From contig NZ_JAFCKF010000004.1 in NCBI RefSeq assembly GCF_018130545.1, forward strand, positions 1 through 64,000: 64,000 nucleotides of DNA, written 5' to 3'. The notes beneath the pieces were generated by a model. The model saw only the letters and a program-made list of their open reading frames with translations, made no database searches and had not been told where the DNA came from. This document shows, in pieces, positions 53,038-61,479 of the stretch; within the stretch, counting starts at the first letter, position 1, and each line of letters starts with the position of its first letter. This DNA is from Bradyrhizobium tropiciagri. Its GTDB lineage: Bacteria > Pseudomonadota > Alphaproteobacteria > Rhizobiales > Xanthobacteraceae. The position numbers were made by a program, and so were the translations under genes.

Positions 53038-53118
53038 GGGCGGGTTGAGCGAAGCCGTAACCCGCCATTGCTCCATCGCATAAAGTTGCGGCGGGTTACG
53101 GCTTTGCCCAACCCGCCC
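53038..53118. repeat. Palindromic intergenic repeat
   Basis: Two 29-bp arms (GGGCGGGTTGAGCGAAGCCG and on; inverse at 53090-53118) with 3 mismatches enclose 23 bases. This is a widespread Bradyrhizobium type of extragenic palindrome. Confidence 0.85.
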
Positions 53119-53237
53119 GACGTTTGCTCCCGATGTGGTTGCGACCGCGTGTGACGCGAGTCACGGCAGCCACGCGCGCCGCACGCCATTGATAGCGCCA
53201 TGAACGGGCGGTCCTCCCGTCAATCATGGAGCTGAAA

Positions 53238-54695
53238 ATGACGTCCACCCTTGCAATCAGCACTTCCGATGACGGCCTTGCTCTGGTGCCGGAGCACGAT
53301 CAGGCCGCCGCGTCCCTGGTCCCCACCGCGCCCGCGCCGCAGCGCCAGTTCTGGGAGACCGAGCACACCCGTCCGGATTTCCAGCCGTCCGACGACGCTG
53401 CGCCGGAGCTGGTCGCGGCCACCGAAAACTATCTCGGCGAATGCATGCGGCATCCCTATCTGCCGGTGTCGGAAATCCGCGCGCGGCAGTTCGCCCGCAT
53501 CAAGGAGCTGGTCGAGCTCGCCTATCGCGACATCCCGGTCTACCGCGCCAAGTACGATGCCGCCGGCTTCAAGCCGGAGCACCTGCGCGACTATGACGAC
53601 ATCCAGAAGATCCCTGTGATCACCAAGCCCGAGCTGGTCGCGGCCTTCCCGGACCAGTGCGTCAACAAGAAGTACAAGCCGGAAAACCTGTTTCCGACCC
53701 GCTCGTCCGGCTCGTCCGGCCAGACCCTGCTGATCCGCGTCGACTATGACGCCGTCATTACCGACACCATCCAGGGCATCCGCCAGTTCGCAATGCAGAG
53801 CGGCGGCAACTACCGTGCCGAAGACCTGCTCGCCCATGTCTACACCGTGCCGTGGTGGTTCGATTCGATCGGCGGTGACTATCCGACCGCCTTCATCTCG
53901 AACCTGATCCCGCCGTCGCGCGTCGCCCAGCATCTGCGCTATCTCGGGCCGAAGATCCTCTCGCTCTATCCGTCGAGCCTGGATGCGCTGATGCCGCATG
54001 TCGACGAGTTCCGTTCCTCGCTCAATCTGGCGGTGACGCATTCGGAATATTCCTCGCGTGCCGCTCGCCAGGAATGGTCGCGCCAGCTCGGCGTGCCTGT
54101 GCTCGACGAATATTCCTCGGAGGAGGCGACGCGGATCGCGCTCGAAATGCCCAATGGCCAGTATCATGTCTGCGAGGACACCGTGCATCTCGACGTGCTC
54201 GACCCGGTCACGATGGAGCCGCAGGCCGCCGGGCAGTCCGGCATCGCCGTGATCACCAATCTGCTCAACGAGGCGATGCCGTTCATCCGCTACGTGCAGG
54301 GCGACTACATCACCCAGCCGGCCAATCCCGCGCCGTCCGACATCAACTGGTCGCAGATCGCGAGCATCGACGGCAGGCTCAACGACGCCTTCGTCAACCG
54401 CGACGGCCGCAAGGTCCCGGCCGGCAGCATTCTCGACGCGACCTACCGCTGGATGTTCGACTGCGACCTGCATCTGGCGCAGTTCGAGATCGTGCAGCGT
54501 GGTGTCGACCTGGTCGAGGCGCGCGTCGTGCTTGGCCAGGATACGCCGCTGTGCCGATTGCACAGCTCGGTCGCGCATCTGGAGGATCTGCTCAAAGCCT
54601 GCCTCGAGCATCCGGTCCGGGTTCAGGCCCACGCGCTGCTGGCGTTTCCGCCCAAGGTCGGCAAGCGCCGCCCGATCCGCCGCGAGTTCGATTGA
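53238..54695 (+). CDS. PaaK-like AMP-dependent ligase
   Basis: 485 residues from the ATG at 53238 (GGAG 9 nt upstream; the ATG at 53226 lacks one). Layout of phenylacetate-CoA ligases: ARQFARIKELVELAYRDIPV, the P-loop TRSSGSSGQTLLI, YSSEEATRIALEM for the A5-type adenylate motif, and a C-terminal hinge with GRKVPAGSILDAT. Compared with true PaaK the P-loop Thr is replaced by Ser, so the carboxylate substrate may differ. It precedes an ABC-2 exporter and a GNAT enzyme, suggesting production and export of a small molecule. Confidence 0.8.
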   Translation: MTSTLAISTSDDGLALVPEHDQAAASLVPTAPAPQRQFWETEHTRPDFQPSDDAAPELVAATENYLGECMRHPYLPVSEIRARQFARIKELVELAYRDIPVYRAKYDAAGFKPEHLRDYDDIQKIPVITKPELVAAFPDQCVNKKYKPENLFPTRSSGSSGQTLLIRVDYDAVITDTIQGIRQFAMQSGGNYRAEDLLAHVYTVPWWFDSIGGDYPTAFISNLIPPSRVAQHLRYLGPKILSLYPSSLDALMPHVDEFRSSLNLAVTHSEYSSRAARQEWSRQLGVPVLDEYSSEEATRIALEMPNGQYHVCEDTVHLDVLDPVTMEPQAAGQSGIAVITNLLNEAMPFIRYVQGDYITQPANPAPSDINWSQIASIDGRLNDAFVNRDGRKVPAGSILDATYRWMFDCDLHLAQFEIVQRGVDLVEARVVLGQDTPLCRLHSSVAHLEDLLKACLEHPVRVQAHALLAFPPKVGKRRPIRREFD

Positions 54696-54698
54696 CGC

Positions 54699-54731
54699 GA
54701 GCGCCGTTCCGATCGAATCGAAACGGCGCTC
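54699..54731. terminator. Terminator hairpin after the PaaK-like gene
   Basis: GAGCGCCGTT / AACGGCGCTC stem with inner CGAT / ATCG; T-rich stretch after. Part of the 54703-54794 repeat. Confidence 0.6.
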
Positions 54732-54794
54732 TCGATCTTTGTTTTCACGCGTTTTCTTCACGCGAACCGGGCGTCCACTTCGCTCGAAAACGCC
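54703..54794 (-). repeat. Intergenic repeat, homologous to helicase insert
   Basis: Read on the - strand, GCGTTTTCGAGCGAAG, then GGTTCGCGTGAAG and GCGCCGTTTCGATTCGATC form an element well known in Bradyrhizobium intergenic DNA. About 80 percent of its bases recur in the same order inside the DEAD-box gene at 59002-59092. Confidence 0.75.
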
Positions 54795-54815
54795 TTAGCA
54801 AGAGGAGTGCGTGCT

Positions 54816-55613
54816 ATGGGCTCGTCACTGAACCGCATCGCCGCCATGACGGCGCGCTATTACTACATCCTGCGTTCGTCATGGCTCCGGCTGCTCGAGA
54901 TCGTCTACTGGCCGGCGATGCAGATGCTGGTGTGGGGTTTCCTCTACACCTACCTTTACGACAGCAAGTCGGCGATGGCCTCCACTGCCGGCCTGCTGCT
55001 CGGCGCCGTCCTGCTCTGGGACGTGCTGTTTCGCGGCCAGCTCGGCTTCACCTTCACCTTCCTGGAGGAGATCTGGTCGCGCAACCTCGCGAACCTGATG
55101 ATGAGCCCGTTGCAGCCTTTTGAACTGGCGGCCTCGCTGATGCTGATGAGCCTGATCCGGCTGGTGATCGGGACGCTGCCGGTGCTGCTGCTGACGTGGC
55201 TGCTGTTCGGCTTCAACGTCTATGCGATGGGCCCGGGGCTGATCGTGTTCTTCCTCAACCTCGTGCTGACCAGCTGGGCGATCGGCCTCGTCGTCGCCGG
55301 TCTCGTGATCCGCCAGGGCTTTGGCGCGGAGAGCCTCGCCTATTCGATCATGATCGTGCTGCTGCCGCTGTGCTGCGTCTACTATCCGGTCGCGGCGCTG
55401 CCGCTCTGGCTGCACCCGGTCGCCTGGTCGCTGACGCCGACCTATGTATTCGAGGGCATGCGCGCCGTGCTGCTCGACGGCACCTTCCGCGCCGACTTGA
55501 TGCTCGAATGCCTCGCGCTCAATGCCGTCTATCTCGCAATCGGCTTCAGCACATTCGTCGCCCTGCTGCAGAGCGCCCGCCACAAGGGCGGTCTGCTCAC
55601 CATGGGCGAGTAA
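54816..55613 (+). CDS. ABC-2 type exporter permease
   Basis: 265 residues from the ATG at 54816 (AGAGGAG upstream). Six hydrophobic helices, including LLLGAVLLWDVLFRGQLGF and LIVFFLNLVLTSWAIGLVVA; the YYPVAALPLWLHPVAWSLTPTY-like segment is the conserved C-terminal motif of the family. It pairs with the ATPase starting 12 bp after its stop. Substrate unknown. Confidence 0.85.
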   Translation: MGSSLNRIAAMTARYYYILRSSWLRLLEIVYWPAMQMLVWGFLYTYLYDSKSAMASTAGLLLGAVLLWDVLFRGQLGFTFTFLEEIWSRNLANLMMSPLQPFELAASLMLMSLIRLVIGTLPVLLLTWLLFGFNVYAMGPGLIVFFLNLVLTSWAIGLVVAGLVIRQGFGAESLAYSIMIVLLPLCCVYYPVAALPLWLHPVAWSLTPTYVFEGMRAVLLDGTFRADLMLECLALNAVYLAIGFSTFVALLQSARHKGGLLTMGE

Positions 55614-55625
55614 GGGGAGAGATCC

Positions 55626-56456
55626 ATGAACCACATCGAACGCTTTCTGCCCCGCAGGCATCTGACGTCAGTGTCGTCGCCAAGCGCCACGCCCGCCCAG
55701 GCCAATTCATCGGGCCGACCCAATCCCGATGACACGCCAGCCATCGCGGTCGAGGACCTCTGCAAGAAGTACCGCAGCCATTGGGCGGTCGACGACGTGA
55801 ACTTCATCGTGCCGAAGGGCTGGACCGTCGGCCTGCTCGGCGGCAACGGCGCCGGCAAGACCACCACCATCGCGATGATCATGGGCCTGGTGGTGCCGAG
55901 CTTCGGCCGCGCCATGGTGCTGGGTCACGACATGGCGACCGAGCGGCACAAGGTGCTCAGCCGGATGAATTTTGAGAGCCCCTATGTCGCGCTGCCGGGC
56001 CGGCTCACGGTGCGGCAGAACCTGACCGTGTTCGGCCGGCTCTACGGCGTCGCCAATCTGAAGACCCGGATCGAGGAGCTGATCGAGGATTTCGAGCTCG
56101 GCGACGTGCTCGACCGGGTCACCGGGCGGCTGTCGGCCGGCCAGAAGACCCGCGTCGCGGTGGTGAAGGCGCTGATCAACGATCCTGACGTGCTGCTGCT
56201 CGACGAGCCCACCGCATCGCTCGATCCCGACCGTGCCGAATGGGTGCGCGGCCGGCTGCGCGCTTATCAGAAGCGGCGCGGCGCCACCATCCTGCTGTCC
56301 TCGCACAACATGACCGAGGTCGAGCAGCTCTGCGACTTCGTCGTGATCATGAGCCACGGCCGCGTCGTCGCGATGGGGCGTCCGCAGGAGCTGGCCGAGC
56401 GCTTCAAGTGCCGGGACCTCGACGAGGTCTTCATCTATCTGGCGAGGGTGGCGTGA
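55626..56456 (+). CDS. ABC transporter ATP-binding protein
   Basis: 276 residues. Walker A GGNGAGKTT, signature LSAGQKTR, Walker B LLLDEPTASLD, switch SSHN. The first 35 residues are a non-conserved extension. Drives export with the ABC-2 permease upstream; its stop overlaps the GNAT start (TGATG), so the three genes form one unit. Confidence 0.92.
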   Translation: MNHIERFLPRRHLTSVSSPSATPAQANSSGRPNPDDTPAIAVEDLCKKYRSHWAVDDVNFIVPKGWTVGLLGGNGAGKTTTIAMIMGLVVPSFGRAMVLGHDMATERHKVLSRMNFESPYVALPGRLTVRQNLTVFGRLYGVANLKTRIEELIEDFELGDVLDRVTGRLSAGQKTRVAVVKALINDPDVLLLDEPTASLDPDRAEWVRGRLRAYQKRRGATILLSSHNMTEVEQLCDFVVIMSHGRVVAMGRPQELAERFKCRDLDEVFIYLARVA

Positions 56457-57043
56457 TGTCCTCATCTTGTTCTCCGAACGACAAGCCGGTTGCGATCCGT
56501 CAGGAACGCCGTTCGGACGTGGCAGCGCGAGACAGTCTGCTCGACGCTGCATTCGGTCCTGGCCGTTTTGCCAAGACCTCGGAGCGGCTGCGCGAGGGCC
56601 GCAAACCTGCGCGCGGCCTCGCGTTTGTCGCGCGCCGTGGCGGACGTCTGGTCGGCTCATTGCGGCTGTGGCCGGTCGTGACCGCCACCGGTCACGCCGG
56701 CCTGCTGCTCGGCCCGCTTGCGGTCGCGGAGGACGCCCGGTGTCTCGGCATCGGCGCCGCACTGATGCGGCAGGCGCTGGCGCGTGCGCAACTGCTGGGC
56801 CACCGCGCCGTCATTCTGGTCGGCGACGCCGCCTACTACAGCCGCTTCGGCTTTTCGGCCGAGAAAACCGGTGCGCTCCGCATGCCAGGTCCGTATCAGC
56901 GCGATCGGCTGCTGGCCTGCGAGCTGGTGCCGGGCGCGCTGCGCGGGGCGGGTGGCCTGATTGCCGCAGCCAGCCCGCCGCCGTCGCGGTTGTCCGGACT
57001 GATGGACCGGATCGCAGGCTCCCCGATCGGGCAGCCGGCCTGA
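56456..57043 (+). CDS. GNAT-family N-acetyltransferase
   Basis: 195 residues. The acetyl-CoA site lies in LGPLAVAEDARCLGIGAALM (Q/RxxGxG/A pattern as RCLGIG), followed by VILVGDAAYYSRFGFS, the usual strand and YxxFGF motif. Subclass close to predicted acetyltransferases of YhbS type. Coupled to the ABC ATPase, so it may modify the exported molecule. Confidence 0.85.
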   Translation: MSSSCSPNDKPVAIRQERRSDVAARDSLLDAAFGPGRFAKTSERLREGRKPARGLAFVARRGGRLVGSLRLWPVVTATGHAGLLLGPLAVAEDARCLGIGAALMRQALARAQLLGHRAVILVGDAAYYSRFGFSAEKTGALRMPGPYQRDRLLACELVPGALRGAGGLIAAASPPPSRLSGLMDRIAGSPIGQPA

Positions 57044-57197
57044 TTCGCCGCTTTTCTGCGCCGGAGGCATGGTGATTTGGTTGTTCTTGGCGTAAAGCAC
57101 CCCAAATCGTCATGCGGCTGTGCCGCCTGCCGGGTACGCAGCTTCAGGTCGTCCCGCTCGACGTTCTGCACCCGGACCAATCAAGGTTTCCCATCTC

Positions 57198-59246
57198 GTG
57201 CCCTTTCCGACCACAAGTTCGCCGCTCGCCCGCGCTTTGGCTGAGCGCAACTACGATCAACCCACCGCCGTCCAGCTCGCCGTGGTCGCGGACGACGCCG
57301 TCGGCCGCGATCTGCTGGTTTCAGCCCAGACCGGCTCGGGCAAGACCGTTGCCTACGGATTGGCCATGGCAACGGACCTGCTCGGCGACGCCGAGCGGTT
57401 CGAACCGGCCGCGGCACCGCTGGCGTTGATCGTTGCGCCGACGCGCGAGCTCGCCTTGCAGGTGCAACGCGAGCTCGCCTGGCTCTATGAACATGCTGAT
57501 GGCCGCGTCGTCTCCTGTGTCGGCGGCATGGACCCGCGCCGCGAGCAGCGCGAGCTTGCCGCGGGCGCCCACATCGTGGTCGGGACGCCCGGCCGGCTCT
57601 GCGACCATTTGCGGCGCGGCCGCCTCGATATCTCGGGCTTGCGCGTCGTCGTGCTCGACGAGGCTGATGAGATGCTCAATCTCGGCTTCCGCGAGGACAT
57701 GGAATTCATCCTCGAAACCACGCCGGATAGCCGCCGCACCCTGCTGTTCTCGGCGACGTTCCCGCGCGGCATCGTCGCGCTGGCCAAGCAGTATCAGCAA
57801 CAGGCATTCCGCATCGAGGTCGCGGGCGACGAGGGCGGCCACGCCGACATCGAGTATCGCGCAATCCGGGTGGCCGCCGACGATGTCGAGCACGCGGTGG
57901 TCAACGTGCTGCGTTTCCATGAGGCGCCGAGCGCGCTGGTGTTTTGCAACACCCGCGAAGCCGTCAGGCATTTGCAGGCGGCGCTCTTGGAGCGTGGATT
58001 TTCGGTGGCCGCGCTGTCGGGCGAGATGACCCAGAACGAGCGGACCCAGGCATTGCAGGCCTTGCGCGACGGACGGTCCCGGGTTTGCGTCGCGACCGAC
58101 GTGGCGGCGCGCGGCATCGATCTGCCGAGCCTCGATCTCGTCATCCATGCGGATCTGCCGAAGGACCCGGAGGTGATGCAGCATCGCTCCGGCCGCACCG
58201 GCCGCGCCGGCCGCAAGGGCGTCAGCATCCTGCTGGTGCCGCCGGCCCGCCGACGGCGCGCCGAATTACTGCTCGATCTCGCCGGCATCGATATCGTCTG
58301 GGGCACCGCGCCGCAGGCGGACGAGATCCGCAAGCTCGACCATGATCGCTTGCTGAAAGATGCAGTGTTCGCCGAGGAGACGACCTCGGACGATCTGGCG
58401 CTCGCGCAGGCCTTGCTCGCCGAACGCTCGCCCGAGGCGATCGCCGCGGCGCTGGCCCGGCTCTATCGCGCGCGGCTGCCGGCGCCCGAAGATATCCTCG
58501 ATCCCGGCGAGGGGCGGGGCCGCGAACGCGGCGATCGCGCCGCGCGCCGTGAGGAGCGCGCCGCCGGGCCGCGATCGAAGACCGGGAAGTCTCCGCGCCA
58601 CGGCATGGAGGAGGCGACCGTCTGGTTCCGCGCCGCGATCGGGCGCCGGAAGAATGCCGAAGCGCGCTGGCTGCTGCCGATGATCTGCCGCCGCGGTGGC
58701 ATCGACAAGCGCGACATCGGCGCCATCAAGGTCATGGATACGACCACCGAGTTCGAGATCGCCGCGCGGGTCGCGGACTCCTTCGCCACCAAGATCAAGC
58801 GTCCAGACAAGGAAGACAGCATCCGCATCGAGCCGCTGGCTGATGCTCCGCAGGGAGAGGCGCGCTCGGAAAAGCCGGCGCGCAAGCCGAGGGACGATGC
58901 TTGGCGTGACAAGGCCGACAGCGGGCACAGTGCGCCGCGCCGCGACGAGCCTCGTGACGAGGCGGCAGCAAAGCGACGCGGCAAGCCGGACCGCGAGGCG
59001 AGAGCGTTTTCACGCGAAGGCGCGGGCGGTTCGCGTGAAGACTACGCATCAAGACAGGAATCGAGGGCGCCGTCTCGATTCGATCGCGAAGGAAAAGGCT
59101 CGAAGCCGACGTCTGGCGACGAGCCAAGGTTCGGCAAGAAAAAGAAACATCGGGGCAAGCCCGGCCACGCCGGACACACGCCGTGGCCGGACGTGTCGGC
59201 GAAGCCGAAGTTCGGCAAGAAACCAAAGAAGAAGCGGCGGGGCTGA
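57198..59246 (+). CDS. DEAD-box RNA helicase with extended basic tail
   Basis: 682 residues from the GTG at 57198. Motifs: Q-motif with YDQPTAVQ, I AQTGSGKT, Ia PTRELA, II VLDEADEML, III SATFP, IV ALVFCNTRE, V ATDVAARGID, VI HRSGRTGRAGR; then an RNA-binding DbpA-like domain (about 475-550) and a roughly 130-residue Arg/Lys/Ser-rich tail. In that tail, codons at 59002-59092 coincide with a genomic repeat. Likely a ribosome-assembly or cold-shock helicase (DeaD/DbpA group). Confidence 0.9.
   Translation: MPFPTTSSPLARALAERNYDQPTAVQLAVVADDAVGRDLLVSAQTGSGKTVAYGLAMATDLLGDAERFEPAAAPLALIVAPTRELALQVQRELAWLYEHADGRVVSCVGGMDPRREQRELAAGAHIVVGTPGRLCDHLRRGRLDISGLRVVVLDEADEMLNLGFREDMEFILETTPDSRRTLLFSATFPRGIVALAKQYQQQAFRIEVAGDEGGHADIEYRAIRVAADDVEHAVVNVLRFHEAPSALVFCNTREAVRHLQAALLERGFSVAALSGEMTQNERTQALQALRDGRSRVCVATDVAARGIDLPSLDLVIHADLPKDPEVMQHRSGRTGRAGRKGVSILLVPPARRRRAELLLDLAGIDIVWGTAPQADEIRKLDHDRLLKDAVFAEETTSDDLALAQALLAERSPEAIAAALARLYRARLPAPEDILDPGEGRGRERGDRAARREERAAGPRSKTGKSPRHGMEEATVWFRAAIGRRKNAEARWLLPMICRRGGIDKRDIGAIKVMDTTTEFEIAARVADSFATKIKRPDKEDSIRIEPLADAPQGEARSEKPARKPRDDAWRDKADSGHSAPRRDEPRDEAAAKRRGKPDREARAFSREGAGGSREDYASRQESRAPSRFDREGKGSKPTSGDEPRFGKKKKHRGKPGHAGHTPWPDVSAKPKFGKKPKKKRRG
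59002..59092 (+). repeat. Repeat element inside the helicase coding sequence
   Basis: GCGTTTTCACGCGAAG, GGTTCGCGTGAAG and GCGCCGTCTCGATTCGATC match the - strand reading of the repeat at 54703-54794 in order and spacing (one 1-base gap). It contributes about 30 residues of the helicase tail with no stop or frameshift. Confidence 0.7.
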
Positions 59247-59294
59247 GTTGTTGTCAGTGCGGGTGTAAGAGTCTCGGCGCCGCAACAAATTCAC

Positions 59295-59429
59295 CGTCGT
59301 CCCGGGCAAGCGCAGCGCGACCTGGGACCCATAACCACAAATGCTTGTTGTTGGATAACGCTGGAGCCACAGCTCGCTTCAACAATGAAAGCCTGTGGTT
59401 ATGGGTCCCTACTTTCGCAGGGACGACGA
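59295..59429. repeat. Intergenic inverted repeat
   Basis: CGTCGTCCC plus GACCCATAACCACA on the left and TGTGGTTATGGGTC plus GGGACGACG on the right form a long palindromic element, another common Bradyrhizobium extragenic repeat. It separates the helicase and the diguanylate cyclase, which converge. Confidence 0.8.
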
Positions 59430-59446
59430 GGCGAGAGTTGCGCCCC

Positions 59447-60940
59447 TCACGCCACCAGCGCGATCTTCGGCACCGTTGCCAGCACCGACTGGTTGCGGCC
59501 GCTGGCCTTGGCGGCGTAGAGCGCCTTGTCGGCGGCTTCGATCAGGTCGGCCCATTGCTGGCCTGCACCCGGTCGTATGCTGGCGACGCCGATGCTCACC
59601 GTCGTGCTCAGCTCGCCCTCGCACCATTGCTGCACCTTGCCACGGATCGTCTCGGCCAGATTGAAGGCTTCGAGCGCGGTCATGTTGGGCAGCAGCACGG
59701 CAAATTCCTCGCCGCCGAAGCGCGCCGGGCAATCGCCGGCGCGGCGCACCGCATCCGAGATGCAGATCGCCATCCCAACCAGCACCTGGTCGCCGGCCTG
59801 ATGGCCATAGGTGTCGTTATAGGCCTTGAAATGGTCGGCATCGATCATCAGCAGCGCGACCGGCTGGCCGTAGCGGCCGGCACGGCGCCATTCGCGCTCG
59901 ATCTCACTGTCGAATTTGCGCCGGTTCTTCAGGCCGGTGAGGGCGTCGGTCGTCGCCATTTCCTCGAGCTTGTCCTCGGCGTCGGCGCGGCGGACGATCT
60001 CGCGGGCGAGCACCAGCGTCGCGCTGAGCACGAACAGGATCAGGAAAGCCATGATCGCGCCGATGCGCATGGCCTCGGTACGCCAGAGGTTGAACACGGC
60101 CGCGAGCGGCTTGCCGACCACGACATAGAGCGGCCCGGAACTGCTGCGCCTGACATAGAGCCTGGGCGTGGCGTCGACCGGGCCCTTGCCGGAGAAGGCG
60201 CCGCCCACTTTCAAATTGTCGGCCTTCCAGTCCGATTGCTCCGCGAGGTTCTTGCCGATCACGTCGAGATCGAACGGCGTCCGCATGATGATGGTGCGGT
60301 CGTTGCGCAGCACGGTGATGGTATCGCCCGGCACCAGGTTCAGCCGTCCGAAAAGATCGTGGAAATAGCTGAAGCGGATCGAGCCGACCACGACGCCGAG
60401 GAAGCGGCCGTCATCGCTGGAGATCCGCCGGCTCAGCACGATGGCGTAGGCGCCGCGATGAAGCATCGGCCGGCTGATATACAGGCCGGTGTCCGGACGG
60501 TCGCGCTGGATGGTGAAATATTGCTCGTCGCTGCGGTTCTCCGGGCGTGGATCGAGGCTCGCGGCGTCGATGGTGAGATTGCCCTCCGCATCGAACACCT
60601 GGATCGCGCCGAAATGCTGCGCGGTCGCGGCGTGATCGAACAGGATCAGCTGGCGCAGTTCCTTGCTGACGTTGCGGATCTCCGGCATCTCCAAATTGCT
60701 GGCGACCGCGCGCAACGACAGATCGTAGAGTTCGATGTTGCGACTGATGTCGGCCTCGATGCCGGACGCCAGATTCTCTAGGGTCCGGCGCGCCAGTTCC
60801 TCTTCGCCGCGACGCATGTCGAACATCACGCCGGCGCAGACCGCTGAGAAGCCGAGGACGGTGGCAATCGACGCAACGATCAGCAGCTTTGCCGATAGCC
60901 GCCAGCGCCGCCTAGCCTCGTTTCCCCGTCGAAATGGCAT
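59447..60940 (-). CDS. Membrane sensor diguanylate cyclase
   Basis: 497 residues from the ATG at 60940 (GGAG 8 nt upstream; a 9-residue longer start at 60967 has none). One membrane helix (about 18-40), a periplasmic double-Cache-like sensor domain (to about 290), a second helix IMAFLILFVLSATLVLA, then GGDEF with TTDALTGLKNRRKF and the active-site loop RFGGEEF. It makes c-di-GMP in response to a small ligand. An inhibitory RxxD site is not evident before GGEEF. Confidence 0.92.
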   Translation of the reverse strand: MPFRRGNEARRRWRLSAKLLIVASIATVLGFSAVCAGVMFDMRRGEEELARRTLENLASGIEADISRNIELYDLSLRAVASNLEMPEIRNVSKELRQLILFDHAATAQHFGAIQVFDAEGNLTIDAASLDPRPENRSDEQYFTIQRDRPDTGLYISRPMLHRGAYAIVLSRRISSDDGRFLGVVVGSIRFSYFHDLFGRLNLVPGDTITVLRNDRTIIMRTPFDLDVIGKNLAEQSDWKADNLKVGGAFSGKGPVDATPRLYVRRSSSGPLYVVVGKPLAAVFNLWRTEAMRIGAIMAFLILFVLSATLVLAREIVRRADAEDKLEEMATTDALTGLKNRRKFDSEIEREWRRAGRYGQPVALLMIDADHFKAYNDTYGHQAGDQVLVGMAICISDAVRRAGDCPARFGGEEFAVLLPNMTALEAFNLAETIRGKVQQWCEGELSTTVSIGVASIRPGAGQQWADLIEAADKALYAAKASGRNQSVLATVPKIALVA

Positions 60941-61056
60941 TTCCAGCTCCAATGCGCCGTCATGCATCGGGAAATCTTGTCGTCGCCTTAAATGGCGACA
61001 GCGGCCGCCGAATGGGTTAACGGGTGGTTGCCGGAACCGTAAGCCTTGAGGACGAT

Positions 61057-61314
61057 GTGAACGACTACGACGCGCTGCGGGATTACCTGAAGAAGCAGCA
61101 CCTTCCCGAGTTCGTGCTGACCTTCGAGCAGATCGAGGAGATCATCGACGCGGCGCTGCCACGCGCCTCGCACCGGGCGTCGTGGTGGGAAACCCTGCGC
61201 AGCCCGCAGGAGAAGATGCCGCAGCGCGAAGCCTGCCTCGAGGCCGGCTACATCGCCACCCGCCAGGCCGACGGCAAGAGCGTCAAGTTCAAGAAAATGC
61301 CGAAGCCGCGCTGA
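61057..61314 (+). CDS. Small conserved protein, DUF7662-like
   Basis: 85 residues from the GTG at 61057 with GAGG 6-9 nt upstream. YDALRDYLKKQHLPEF, LTFEQIEEIIDAALP and SWWETLRSPQ follow a small family I remember as DUF7662 (Y-xL-xYL, LTF-IE-II-LP, WW). No function known. Divergent from the cyclase gene with about 115 bp between starts. Confidence 0.6.
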   Translation: MNDYDALRDYLKKQHLPEFVLTFEQIEEIIDAALPRASHRASWWETLRSPQEKMPQREACLEAGYIATRQADGKSVKFKKMPKPR

Positions 61315-61349
61315 AGCGCGAAGCGAAGCCCCGCTCTGGTTTGTTATCG

Positions 61350-61451
61350 CCCACGAATGCGGGCGATCCAGTATTCCAGAGACGTCAGAGTGACACGGAT
61401 AAGCCGCGGCGTACTGGATACTCCGCTTTCGCGGAGTATGACATTCGTGGG
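61350..61451. repeat. Intergenic inverted repeat
   Basis: CCCACGAATG at the left and CATTCGTGGG at the right end; in between GATCCAGTATTCCAG and GTACTGGATACTCCGC are further inverted. Typical Rhizobiales extragenic repeat; lies between convergent genes and may terminate both. Confidence 0.8.
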
Positions 61452-61479
61452 TGGGCAGGCGGAGTGCCTTCGCCAGAGC

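Noticed and set aside
53220-54761. 513-codon - strand frame over the PaaK-like gene
   Set aside because: Antisense shadow; the sense strand has the P-loop and ligase motifs.
59183-60781. 532-codon + strand frame over the diguanylate cyclase
   Set aside because: Antisense to GGDEF and sensor domains, no recognisable product.
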